Shown one piece after another: positions 51,001 to 61,912 of a DNA stretch of 64,000 nt. The position numbers and the translations under genes were made by a program. The notes below the pieces were generated by a model, which was not told where the DNA came from, did not search any database, and was given only the letters and a program-made list of their open reading frames with translations. Within the stretch, counting starts at the first letter, position 1. Every line of letters begins with the position of its first letter. Source of the DNA: Gavia stellata (Eukaryota; Chordata; Aves; Gaviiformes; Gaviidae); contig NC_082602.1 in NCBI RefSeq assembly GCF_030936135.1, positions 744,001 through 808,000 on the forward strand. Reading direction: 5' to 3'.

Positions 51001-54000
51001 ATATTTCAATTCTTGAGGCTTGGAGTCTTTTTGATCTGGGTCTGATGTGCTGGACTTCAAAAGTGGTGTGTTTGAAATGAAATATTTCTATTTCTAATGA
51101 AATAAGGAAACATTATTCTAGGCTGGGATTCTGAGCGTGCAAACTCAGTTTTCTTTTGCTTTAGTCGTAACTCAGGGAAAGGCAGTTTGGAGGAAGCAAC
51201 TGTTGTGGTCTGGATGCTGTCTAATATGGTTATCCAGTAACAAACCCAAATATTAAAAAAATACGGTGCTTAATTGCTTTAAGCCTTCAGTGAGGCTCTG
51301 TTTTTCATTGTAGTTTCATCTGGCTTTCTTTTTCCCAATCTGCGTGGCTGGTTTGGCAGAATATGCTGGAGTACGCGTTTTAGAGCCACGTTACCATCAG
51401 TCACAAGACTGTCCTCAGTTTCCTTAGGCAGAACTTCCCTTTCTGTTTTGAGATTTATTTTTTTTTTCCTTACTTCTTGCTACTACTTGGATTCCCAGAG
51501 GCTCGCTGCAAATCTGACTCTCTAACAATACGTGACTTTGAATACTTAAAAGCAGGTTAAAAAAAAAAAAAATCAAAACCCACCCCAAAAAACAAACCCA
51601 AAACACGTGAACTTGGTTAACCGAGTTAAAATACGGAACGTCACAAACATTTAATGTCTCTTCCTTCTTATCTTCTTGTTCCTGTCCTTCCGCCCTACCC
51701 CATCTTCTCCTCATTTCTGTGCCTTGTAGGGGAAAACCCACTTTTTCTGCTTTTTTCAGTGTTTCATCTGTTTTCCTTCCGAGGTCTTCTGTTGTGTGCG
51801 TATAAGGAGGTTTGGATAGCTTCAAGAAGGCGGCAAGTATGGTTCCGTGCTCTTTAGTAACGGAGTTAGCTCAGAGGTTGTGTGAGGACACAGGGCTCTA
51901 TTTCCAGCTCTGCCCTATCTCTGGCTGACCCAGATCCCGAGGCGTAACACGGACGTGTTTAGCTGTGTTGGAGACGACAGCCAGAGCTTGCTGCCGCCTG
52001 AGCGCAGAGCCCAGAAACACTTAAGGTTGCTTTGGTCCAGAAACCAGATGTGCAAGGTTTGAGCTCAGCGCGTGTCGTGGTGTCCGTGGGGTTTTTTCTT
52101 TGTATATAGCAAAGAAGCAACTGATATGATGGGTGGGTTGAGTCCTTCTACAGAAGTCTTTGCTGAAGAATTAAAGATCCTGGTGTCGAAGCAGATTACC
52201 CGTACGTAAGGATTTGTGACGGTCTGTTAATATTTTCACGCACCCCTTTGCGGGTGGAGGGCTGAAATAGTCAAACCCACTTTTTCTCAAGGATAATATT
52301 TTTAGGAGTTGAATATAGCTGTGGATTTGGTTTTTTCTCCCCGGTGCAAATTAACTCTGTGGTGTTCCTTGCATCTTTCTTGCACAGAACTAAAAGCATT
52401 TTGGGCAGGGAGTTGGAAGGTGGGTTTCCTATTGCAGCCATTCAAAAATAAGCTAATATTCATCCCACTTCTGTTGCAGGTGTTGCATTACTTTAGAATT
52501 TAGACATTAGGATTGTGGTATGCAGTACAAAATGAGATGGGCGCTTGGGTTATCCCCACCATATAGGCGGTAAGCCCATAGATGTTCCTGCGGGTGCCAG
52601 CTGGGGCTCTGGTCCTGGTGCCTGGCTCTCCCCTCCTGCGTTCAAAAAGACCATTCAGTCTGAAATAATTGTTTGTAACTTAAACCAAAGGCAGGACCTG
52701 CCTTCCCCACCCCATCCTTTCCACCCCCAGATCACTCGAAGCAGGATTTCCGTAGTGTCAAAACAAAAGCCCTGCTTAGCAGCTGCTCCTGTGATAAGAT
52801 TGCTGGTCAGCTAAAACCTTCTCAAGAGTGTTTGCTGGTTTCCGTAACCACTTCCAAGCGCAAGGAAGAAGAACGGGGAGGAAGAAAGTGGAGCAAAAGA
52901 GATACAGGGCTACGAAGAAGCAAAGGGATGAGCCTTCATCAGGTTTGGAGGGAAAAGTTGTCTCCATCACCTAGCACAGAGTGTGTGCGTGTATATGCCT
53001 ATACACATGCATGCACGCAATATAGATGATGCATTTTTGTAGCAGAGATGTTCACTAGCAGTGTTTCCCATCTGAAGATGAGCTGTTTGGTTATTCAGAT
53101 TTGATGCAAGTACTTTCATTTTGACAACCTTGCCGCTGAACTTTGGGCTTGGGTTCAGAGCTGTTATACTGAGATCCCTGCCTGTGAGTGGATTTTAATT
53201 TCTTATTTTTTTGTCAAATTAGGATAGGAAATATATGGTGGGGTGTTTTTTTTCTTCTTCCTATAGAGTAATTTAGAAAAAATTGGCTGCTCAGGGATTT
53301 ATGTAGTATGCAGGCAATTTTTTTTCTCTTTGAAGCTGCGTAAGTAGCTATTCAGGGTACGTGGGAGTTGCTTCACATATTGATCCCAGCCTCTCTTTTC
53401 ATAGTAGTAATTCTGCTTGCTCTGACTTTGTGTCCGTGGGACAATGTTTTCCATCTGGGACCGACCGAGGAAACCTATCTCGGAGCTCCATGAAACTCGT
53501 GAGCCCATCTGTGCCTCAATCTTACACTTACAGATATTTTGTATTTGTACTTACAGCACAGAACCAGTTTTGTTGTTACGTTTTAAAATGCCAACGTGCT
53601 TGACAGCGGTGCAGCCGCTTGCAAGGGGCGATCTCTGGTTTGGAGGCAAGGCTATATCCTGGAGGGAGGGGAGCAATTCCGTACGTTGCTTGAGAGCTCG
53701 TTAGTGACAGCCAGCACATAATTAGTGACAGGCATCGCCCTTTCGTTGCAAATTGGTGCGCAGAGGTGCTTTGCAAGTACAGGACGTGCAGTTATTGAGG
53801 TGTCGGAGCGTTATTGTGAGGGATGATAAAATGCCTGTAGAGGAGGTGACTGTAGCAGTGACTCAGACCCTGCTGTTACGAACAGTTTGTTTTGAGCTGT
53901 AAAAATACAGGACGAGAGCTCCCGGCTTTTATCCAGAGTACTTGGTCTCTGTGTAACTTCTGCTCGTGGTAGGGTTTAGGGACTTTGCTTGTGATTTGGT

Positions 54001-57000
54001 TTCTAAAGCATTAAAACTTCAATCCTTACAGCAGTCGATTTTATCCTGCTTAAGTGTGTGCACATAATCAGCGTGCATCTCAGCATTTGTTTTCCAAGGG
54101 AGAAATTGTCACTATTTTATCTTCAAACTATTCTTATCCCTGGACCTCCCTCATTTTAACACTTTTTTGCTAATGGTTTTATCACCTCAACTTTTCTGGG
54201 GTGTTTGGGAGAGATGCTCGGTGTTGCAACTGAAACTCACCCACTGCCTCTGAAAGGATTTGAAAATCTCCTTGGCTCCTGGTGAGGAGCTCGTCGAGGT
54301 TTCTGAAATGGCTGGTTATTTTACTGATTTCTATAGTGACTGTTGCCTTGGCAGCAAAGGTCCTCGCTTAGAGAATAAAAGCACTGTACAAACATGAGGA
54401 AAGCATGATTTGATTTGGGAAGACTTGGGTTTTCTTCGGTCAGGTTTCAAAGTGCTTTAGGAGGAGATCGGAGATGAACAAACTGGGTTTGGGGGTCTTT
54501 TTTTACTGGTTTAGGCAGATGTGGTTTTGTCTCATCGGTGTTAATTGTGAGACGTAATGCTTTCTGCTTGCAAGTTTAGAGGTAATAGGGAACAGCGTGT
54601 TAACCTGTAAGCCAGCTCCGGGGCTGTGGAGGGAGGTTACTGCTCCGTGGACCCTGCAGCCATCCCAAAATCTCATGCTGCCTGCCCGGGGAATGTCTGT
54701 CGCTCGCTCAGCAGTGAGCCCGTGGACTTTGAAACGACATCTGAAACAGTGATGTCCAACGTGAGTGTTTAGTTCTCCTCCAAGCAGACCTAGAGTTGGA
54801 AAACCGCAGAGTTTTCTGCACCTTGGCTGCCAAGTCAAGTGTGGAGGTGTAGCCAGCTGATGATTTTATTGCTGATTATCTTGTCCTTTAACCAAAGAGG
54901 TGGATGCTCCCACGTTCGGTCCTTATGCCCAACCGCACCTCCGCAAAGCGACGCAGAAGAGAACAGATCTTGATACGCAAGGTTACGTAGCGCGTTCTCA
55001 AAAACTTGTTTAACCCACTGGGGTGGCCGCGGTCACGGTATTGCAATCCTCATACGGGCAGACTGAAGTGGTGGTGGGAAATACTCCCTGTCGGGAAAGT
55101 GGAAAAGGATCTGAAAGTTTTGAGTTAGCGCTTTAACGTTTGGTCATGTAAACACGAGGAGGTGGGGACTGGAGCCCTTACCGAAGTTATTTCACCCTGC
55201 TCAGTCTTGTGGCGTGGATATTTTGAGATACCGGTTTTACGCAGCATCGTTATTGTGGTGCAATTGGTATTATTATCATAATCGCATTGTTATTTATAAT
55301 TCGTTATCAGATACAGGCTCCTTAATGAAGCAGATCTGCTGCGGGTGGAGGGAGCGTTTTAGTTGCCTGGCCCAGGCTAGCAACCTCTATCAGAGCTGGG
55401 GAGGCTTGGCCATGCGCCCGTCCCCCTGCCCGTCCCCGTGCCTTGCTGGGGCAGTGGGACCAAGCTAAAGTGGTGGATGTGGCCCGGCAGCAGCCGATGC
55501 CCATCCCCATCTTCTGTCTTCAGCTTTTGTGGACAGGAGAAGACCTTTCGTGGAAGCAAGGGGGCCAATGAGGGCTGTTAGTCTCCCATATCGTTTCTGC
55601 GAACCTCACCCCATCAAGCTTTCGTGAACGCACAACAGAAAACAAGGGATTTCTAATGTGACAAGCTGGAAGGTGTTAGTAAAGAAGCTTTTTTTGCCTC
55701 TTCTTCCTCCACTAGACAGGCTGTGAAATGGAGGTTTGAATGGTAGGTGTTCATTAGAAATTTTAGTTGTACTTCCTCATTTTAACTGTCAGCGAAAACG
55801 ACTCCATGGCCTGTGTCCTTGGCAGAGTATTATCTTTCTTCTAAGCCTTCCTCCCATGAGTATCAGTTACTCTGCTTTTACAAAAGGTGCTCGATAGCGT
55901 TTTACACGCTGGTGGTGCGATAGCAGCGGGCTGGGATTGCGCCTGGCCAGCGCTGCGCTCGTGCTCCCAGAAACGTCGTCCGTGAGGACTGAAGCTTTCT
56001 GCTTAGTAGCTTCTTGCTCCTTGGTGAACCCCATGCCATCGTTGTCCGTCCATCCACAGAGGACGAGATGGGGTGAAAGTGTGTGCCTCTGTGTGTGAGA
56101 TGGGATTTCTCATTTTTTAAAACCAAGAAGGACTCTTAGGAGAGATATTTGTATTTTATATTCCATAAAGACACAAAAATTGGAGTCGAGAAATCTTTAT
56201 TCTTCTGTGTGGTACCTTTTAATAGAATTAGTGATGGTGAGTTTAAAGCATGAACAAGTTTCTGAATTGATTGTAGTTTTTAGCAATATTGCCAAACCCT
56301 GCAGTTTTACTGCAAGACACACACATTTGCTATTTCTCATAACGCTGCCAGGCCAGGTATCATGGGTTTACAGCAGCATATTGTGACTCTTGTGCCAGCA
56401 TCAGAGTAGTATGTGCAGCTGGCAGCAGATTCTGTTCTTCTAGGCTCCACACAAAGCTCATCTTAAAACCTACTAGCTTAGCCACAGCAGGAGGAGATGT
56501 ACGTGCATGGTAAGTAAGGAGATGTGATTTGAAGGTTGGTTACAGGCTCCTGAACAGTGATGAATGCAGTCCTCTGCACTGTGTTTTTGGGATCCCGAAT
56601 CCTTACGCATGCAGGAGGCTTGCGGTGTGTTGTCAGGGGTGGACGGAAAGGCTGGTACGTCGGGAGGATAACGGTTAAAGGTCCGCTTTCCTCCTTTCTG
56701 AGCGGTTTGGGAAACTGTGATTCAGTCACTCCAGCGTTTAAAATTGAAAAGGTTTAATATTGCCCCACCTCGTGGTATACACAGAATGCTCCGACAACCC
56801 CAAATCCATGCAGAAATTGTAAAGCAAAACCTGGAGAGGCAGCTGATGTAGCTGTGAAATGGCATGGGAAAGCAAGGTCCTGTGGCAGACTAAGACCCCA
56901 GGTGTTGTAACAGGATTAAAAAATAAATAACTTAGGCTTTATCTAAGTTGTGAGGCATTGCCCTCGGAAACAGCAAGCCTGTAGAGAAGTCTGTTACTAT

Positions 57001-57954
57001 TAGCGAGAATTTGATGCTGCGCAGTTTATGCTGCTGCATCTCATGGATTTCACCCTGAGTTTTGACCCTAGGACAAGTGTGAAAGCGTGCGTTGCATTTT
57101 CCTTCACGTAGACACCGATCCCTTGAGTTGTGAATTACTGGTCCATCACTTAAGACTGACATATTGTTGGCATCAAAAAGGCGATGGTGTTTCCGTCTCC
57201 TTGGTCTGCAGGGAGCGAGTTGAGCCCCAGGCGTTAGTAAGCGAGGTAGCTCAATGCTGCCATCGCCCTTAACGCACAGACTGAGGCCAAACAGGGAGCT
57301 GGAGGCAAAATATCTTCCCGTAACTGCTGGTGACACCAACTCTCCCCGGCATGGAGTAAAGATGCAGGATACACGCTTGAGCTTCGTGCTGCAGCTGGTG
57401 CCAGACCCAGGATTTCAGGTGCCCTGTGATAACTAACGCGAGTACCGTGAGTACAGTGGAGACCAGCGTGGTGGAGAGCCGTGCTGCTCTCCTTCGGTCA
57501 AAGTCTTGTAGGAGTTTCTAATGTGGGTTAACATGCATTATTCAATCCATCCTTTCTTTCCATGTTCAGAGCTGTGTAACTAAATACCGATTTGCTAAAC
57601 ACAATTTGAATAATGAAGCGATCCATGGCTAAAAGCCTTCCTCAGTATGTATAATCCCACTGAAAAAAAGAAAGAAAGATAATAGAGCTGTATCCTCTCT
57701 TCCGCTGTTTCAAAACAGCGCAGATATTCGCAAGGGGGAATATTCATCTTTGTCCCTGTTTGCTCCATGGATTTCAATACATGCACGTGCATGGCGTGCC
57801 CAGCAAGTGAGAGATGGTGTACGCAAAATACCGCCAGTCCTTCGTCCAAAGCTTTTTCTTTTCTCAATCACCAGACCTGGTTCATTCTACGGAGAAACAG
57901 ATTATAAACTGCACCTTGTGTTTCTTGCTCTGTTTAGAGGTAACAGGTCGAAAA
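45077..57954. other. Intron-like non-coding DNA, no gene seen
   Basis: No recognisable gene on either strand. The stretch includes T-runs near 46126 and 48387, C/A-rich tracts at about 46920-46985 and 51559-51610, a T-run near 50574 and a TG/TA-type tract near 52981-53005. A CpG cluster at 47.8-48.0 kb is listed separately. A 165-codon minus frame (49955-50452) overlaps a 110-codon + frame (50067-50399), and neither has a motif I recognise. Confidence 0.65.
47841..48020. promoter_or_regulatory. Small CpG cluster, possible regulatory element
   Basis: Nineteen CpG dinucleotides fall within 180 bases, in a CpG-poor surround. A donor-like AG|GTCAGA lies at about 47960 and a pyrimidine-rich acceptor-like sequence ends near 47820. 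A small alternative 5' exon is therefore possible but unproven. It is too short to qualify comfortably as a CpG island. Confidence 0.3.
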
Positions 57955-58129
57955 ATCACAGAATCATTAAGGTTGGAAAAGACCTGTAAGATCATCAAGG
58001 CCAACCGTCAACCCAACCCCACCATGCCCACTAAACCATGTCCCGCAACGCCACGTCCACACATTCCTTGAATACCTCCAGGGATGGTGACTCCACCACC
58101 TCCCTGGGCAGCCTTTTCCAATGCTTGAC
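57955..58129 (-). mobile_element. CR1 retrotransposon 3' fragment, antisense
   Basis: About 175 bases of antisense CR1 begin with the tail complement ATCACAGAATCATTAAGG. They continue through the 3' UTR (GTTGGAAAAGACCTGTAAG) into the final ORF2 codons, up to the block complementary to [13 protein letters not shown]. Truncation is at about 58129. It is the same subfamily as the 14.7, 21.1 and 33.1 kb copies. It lies about 1.4 kb upstream of the SGMS1 coding exon. Confidence 0.93.
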
Positions 58130-58916
58130 CAAAATATATTGTGCAGCATGGTCACATTTTGCATATGAGTATAGCCTTGTATCTGTTTTGTACCGCTTCT
58201 ACTCAAATCGTGCCAGCAGTGTAGATTATTTGGGTTTTCCTCGGTGGCAACTTTGCTCCCTGCGGTGAAACACATCTGGTAGCTTGTAAGAGGCTAAAAA
58301 TATTCTCTAAGCTGATAAAGGCATGATACAACTTTTGAAAATATGAAGTGTTTTTTCCCCATGCTGTTACTTTCTTTAGGTCACTTCGTGTTTACGGTGC
58401 CGCAGCCTCCTGCAGGAGAAGCTTGGTCCATGGGACGGCAGCCTGGAGACAGGGGTGCTCACTGTTTTCCTCTCTTTGCTCTGGGGAGGACGGTTTGTTT
58501 TTTGTTTGTTCGTTAAATAAACATCGCAAACCTGGGAATTGGCTGGTGGCATTCGCTGCCACGTGATCGCCACCTCGTGCTGAGGATTTTGCTGCTCGTG
58601 TCTCAAAAATGCAGGAAGAGGTTCCAGCAAGTAACGTCTGTTTTCCTGTAATTTTTGTATTGGAAGCGATGATCAGCTTTTCCAAGCTTTCTAAGCTGTT
58701 TTTGTAAATAATTGGGTGTAGAAGTTTGTTACCTAGTTCTTTTTTTTTTTTTTTTTAAGTTTCCCTTTTCTACTGGTTCCTTCTTTAGCTGATGAAAAAC
58801 ATTCATTTGAATTGTAGCAGTATACCATATATTACCTTGAAGAGCTGCTAAATATCTACTAGAGTCCTGCAAACCTAAATGCTTTGATTTATTTTCAGGC
58901 TAATCTGTCTGAGCAT

Positions 58917-58949
<33 letters not shown>

Positions 58950-59500
58950 CTCCTGCTGGTGCTTTGGCCCAGAGAATATAACCTTGCTTATCTACACCAT
59001 TATATTTTTTTTTTTTGGCGTGGCTGACCTGTAGAAAAGCGTTTTTTGTGGTACACTAGGTATTTTTGCCTTGCAGAACAAAACCCAGGCTTCCTATTTA
59101 ATAACTAGGTGCAACACATTGCATTAAGATACCAATCTGTAAGGGGGAGAGAAGGTTTGTGACATGAATAACACTAAACATTTGCTCTGTGGATCCTTAA
59201 ATCTATTAGTATTGTGATTTTAAGAGGAGTTTGGGTACTGGTTATGGACCAGAGCTGCATAGTAATAGAAAATTTAACAAATATAGAGCAGGAAGGAGTC
59301 CTTTCCACAGCTGCAAAGTGGCGTTTATAATACAAAACTGTTAAAGCTCTTGAGAAATCAGTGGCAAGCTTGGAAAGGACGGTGCTGCGTGTACAAGGCT
59401 AGAGCTCAATTCAGTTAGTCTTCTCCATGCCAGAGTCCAGCTATTCTTTTGCGGTAATTTTGTCTTTAAACATGAATTGCAAACTATTGGTGAACGCTGT
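58130..59500 (+). other. Intron sequence immediately upstream of the SGMS1 coding exon
   Basis: No gene is seen. The notable content is a cluster of poly-T tracts: about 17 T at 58740-58756, 30 T at 58920-58949 and 11 T near 59007-59017. The open frames at 58.35-58.69 kb are short and unrecognised. It leads directly into the branch point and acceptor of the coding exon. Confidence 0.75.
58920..58949 (+). repeat. Uninterrupted T30 homopolymer
   Basis: Thirty consecutive T bases form the longest homopolymer in the window. No A-rich target-site duplication or repeat body is visible next to it, so it does not look like the tail of an inserted antisense retrocopy. Its length is likely to be polymorphic and prone to sequencing error. 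Confidence 0.9.
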
Positions 59501-59535
59501 CCTAATGCCTGGTTTTGTGTTTTTCTCTTCCCCAG
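59501..59535 (+). promoter_or_regulatory. SGMS1: Splice acceptor of the SGMS1 coding exon
   Basis: A branch-point-like CCTAATG (branch A at 59505) is followed by a T/C-rich tract and CCCCAG, with the AG at 59534-59535. Branch-to-acceptor spacing is about 30 bases, which is ideal. This defines the exon start at 59536. Confidence 0.85.
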
Positions 59536-59755
59536 GAAGAAGAATGCCAACTCGAATATGAAGTGAACTGTTTCCTATGCTTGCCACAGTGCCTGAATGC
59601 TCGTATCGGATGGTTAGAGACGAGGACTTGCCTCTCGCCAAACTGCTTCCTTGGACAAGATGAAGCCAAGGAGGAGCTTTCCGACGCGCTGGAGTCGCAG
59701 TGACTGCTGCCCAATTTAAAATCGATGTCAGACTGTGCCCCGGCTGCCTGGCGAG
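59536..59755 (+). other. SGMS1: SGMS1 5' UTR part of the first coding exon, rich in upstream ORFs
   Basis: These 220 nt lie between the acceptor and the chosen start codon. They contain six short upstream ORFs: 59544-59561 (5 codons), 59558-59566 (2), 59577-59663 (28), 59597-59617 (6), 59660-59719 (19) and 59725-59832 (35). The one at 59660 is in the same frame as SGMS1 and ends at TAA 59717-59719, which rules out an N-terminal extension in this exon. The one at 59725 is out of frame and overlaps the SGMS1 start. Its context is weak (T at -3), so leaky scanning is likely. The arrangement predicts low or regulated translation of transcripts carrying this leader. Confidence 0.75.
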
Positions 59756-60378
59756 ATGAAAGAAGTGGTGTCGTGGTCACCCGAGGAGGTGACGAATTGG
59801 CTAACAGAAAACGCTGTGCCGGAGTATTGTGAACCATTGAAGAGCTTCACCGGGCAGGATTTGATCAACCTGACGGAGGAGGATTTTAAGAAGACGCCTC
59901 TCTCCCGGGTGTCTTCTGACAGCGGACAGCGACTATTGCACATGATTGAAACTTTAAAAATGGCTCACCACATCGAGGCTCACAAAAACGGGCACGTCAA
60001 CGGGCACATCCGCGTCAGCGTGAACAACACCACGCGCGAGAATGGCTTTAGCAGTAAAATGAAGCTGAACGGGATGCCAAATGGGTATAAGAAGGAGATG
60101 ATAAAGATCCCTATGCCAGAGCCAGAGCGCTCACAGTATCCTATGGAATGGGGCAAGACTTTCCTGGCTTTTATTTATGCACTTTTTTGTTTCATCTTTA
60201 CCACAGTGACTATCTCAGTCGTTCATGAACGAGTGCCTCCCAAGGAGGTGCAGCCTCCCCTACCAGATGCATTTTTTGATCGCTTTGATCGGGTGCAATG
60301 GGCTTTTTCTATTTGTGAAATCAACGGCATGATCCTCGTAGGACTGTGGTTTGTTCAGTGGCTGCTCTTAAAATACAA
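59756..60378 (+). CDS. SGMS1: Sphingomyelin synthase 1, first coding exon (N-terminal half)
   Basis: SGMS1 moves phosphocholine from phosphatidylcholine to ceramide in the Golgi, giving sphingomyelin and diacylglycerol. The exon encodes 207 residues plus two bases of the next codon. A SAM domain spans about residues 6-70 (WSPEEVTNWL, FTGQDLINLTEEDF, GQRLLHMIETLK). A His/Asn/Gly-rich linker follows, then the signature IPMPEPERSQYPMEWGKTF (118-136). Membrane span 1 is at about 136-156 and span 2 at about 184-205, separated by a loop with HERVPPKEVQPPLPD. The SAM domain marks SGMS1 rather than SGMS2, which lacks it. I chose ATG 59756 because it gives the family start MKEVV, has G at -3 and follows an in-frame stop at 59717. 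The family protein is about 413 residues, so spans 3-6 and the catalytic His/His/Asp residues lie in later exons outside the window. The reading frame is intact. Confidence 0.97.
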
Positions 60379-60384
60379 GTAAGT
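60379..60384 (+). promoter_or_regulatory. SGMS1: Splice donor after the SGMS1 coding exon (phase 2)
   Basis: The exon ends ...TAC AA and the intron starts GTAAGT, a full consensus donor. The codon for residue 208 is split 2+1, so the intron is phase 2. If the intron is retained, the frame reads one Lys and then TAA at 60380-60382. Confidence 0.92.
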
Positions 60385-60457
60385 AAAACCTTTTGAAAAC
60401 TGAGTGTTAGGGTGTACTTCTGACAGCTTTTGGTGGTCAGATGGTGGTTTACATCCA

Positions 60458-60463
60458 AATAAA
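60458..60463 (+). terminator. Candidate intronic polyadenylation signal (AATAAA)
   Basis: A canonical AATAAA lies 80 bases past the SGMS1 exon donor. About 12-35 bases further on is a U/GU-rich stretch (CTTCTTGTGACC, TTTCTGATTTTGGTTT) of the kind that helps cleavage. Together with the in-frame TAA at 60380, this would allow a transcript ending in the intron and a truncated 208-residue protein. AATAAA hexamers are common by chance, so use is unproven. Confidence 0.35.
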
Positions 60464-61879
60464 ACGAAGCTTCTTGTGACCTTTCTGATTTTGGTTTCCC
60501 AAACTGAAATAGATACCATGCCATAGGCAAACTGCAGTTTGTGTGGGCTGCTTGTGCAAAAGGGAGAAATTCAGTTCAACTGCTACCTAAGAAACTAAGA
60601 AATATCCCTGGTCTTGTTTGCCTGCGCAATTAACTTGAACCCTTTTCATGTGTGAAGACCCATGAATTGGATGTAATGATGTTCTTAACTCAGTTGAGCA
60701 TCCTGTCTGTTTAGAGGGAGCACAGCTCACACTCTTGCGAACACACCAGCGAACCAACTTGGGATGCATTTAGTGTCTCTGTAGTTTACCTGATGTAAAG
60801 ACCTACCCTGACGTTATGATACTCTTGGACAAAACCAACAGGCAGTGGTTTAGTCCGTGTACCTAAACAGCGCTGCGTGGAAAAAGTGTTGAAGCACGTT
60901 TTCTGCTTGACATTAGATGGGACAGGTAATGTCAAACACAAAGTATGTCAAAAACTAATCGTAAAATATGCAAAAGCATGGATATGCGATGAATTTGCAA
61001 GGTCTTGGTGGTTGTCTGCCTCCTTGCTCATACTGGTCAGAATTGCAAGGGTGAATTTGCCTGCCAACGGAAGTAACCCACCGCTTACCCTCTGCAGAGT
61101 GTGTACGGATGCTTAATTTAGGGTATTGATCCTGCCGTAAATCCACACCCTGGGCTGCCTTACCACGAGTGTCTGATATAAACCCTTGTGCTGCCACGGC
61201 TGTGAATGAAATGTTCAAAGTCAAGTGGCTTTAAGCAGTATGAAGTGGCACATCACCTTTCCTTTCGAAAACCAGGCATGAGCATGTCCTCCCAGCTGCC
61301 CAGCCCAAAGAGGGTCTCCTCTTCTCTGCTAATACATCTCATTCTTTACCTGTTCACTGACTCTTTTTTGTGCCTCTATGTAGGAAACTGAGGAAGGAAC
61401 GTAATTTGGCCCCCACCATGTGAAATACAAGATCCTTTGGTTCACAGGACTTTGTAATGACCTTAGAATTACAGATTTCCCTTTTTAAAAGAAATTAAAA
61501 CAGAGGCCAATGGATCACTCGCCCTTAGAACGGAGAAAAACATTACAACTTAAACGTAAGCATGTGGTTCACCAGCTTCGTAAGGTACCGGCAGCTTGAA
61601 AAGAGAGAATTGCTAAGCTGGAGCAGGATACCCTTGTGCAACACAGCTGTAGGTTTCCATAGGAGAGTGACAGATGTTTAAGTAATCCACAAGACTGAGG
61701 TGATGGTTTATTCATCTTTTCTGTTGCCTTATATTACTTAATGTATTTTATCAGGTGAAATTTTAAAACTGTTGTACGCTTGTACAGAGGTGGCATTCGT
61801 TGAAGGAAAGTTTCTAGAATGGTTAATTTATTGCTATTATAGGAGCGTAAAAAGCTGCGGAATTGCTTTTTGTTTGGTT

Positions 61880-61912
61880 GGGTTTGGGTTTTGGGGTGTT
61901 TTTTTGCTTGGG
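61880..61912 (+). repeat. G/T-rich tract with four G-runs
   Basis: G-runs at 61880-61882, 61886-61888, 61893-61896 and 61910-61912 lie in T-rich surroundings. The last loop is long (13 bases), so quadruplex formation is only possible in a relaxed model. It resembles the G/T-rich tracts at 32.7, 37.3 and 42.6 kb. Confidence 0.4.

Noticed and set aside
59515..59703. 62-codon + frame crossing the exon start
   Set aside because: It begins inside the intron before the acceptor, ends in the SGMS1 5' UTR, and has no family resemblance.
59735..59755. N-terminal extension of SGMS1 from an in-frame GTG at 59735
   Set aside because: GTG is not a usual vertebrate start. The family begins at MKEVV, which corresponds to ATG 59756, and an in-frame TAA at 59717 blocks any longer product from this exon.
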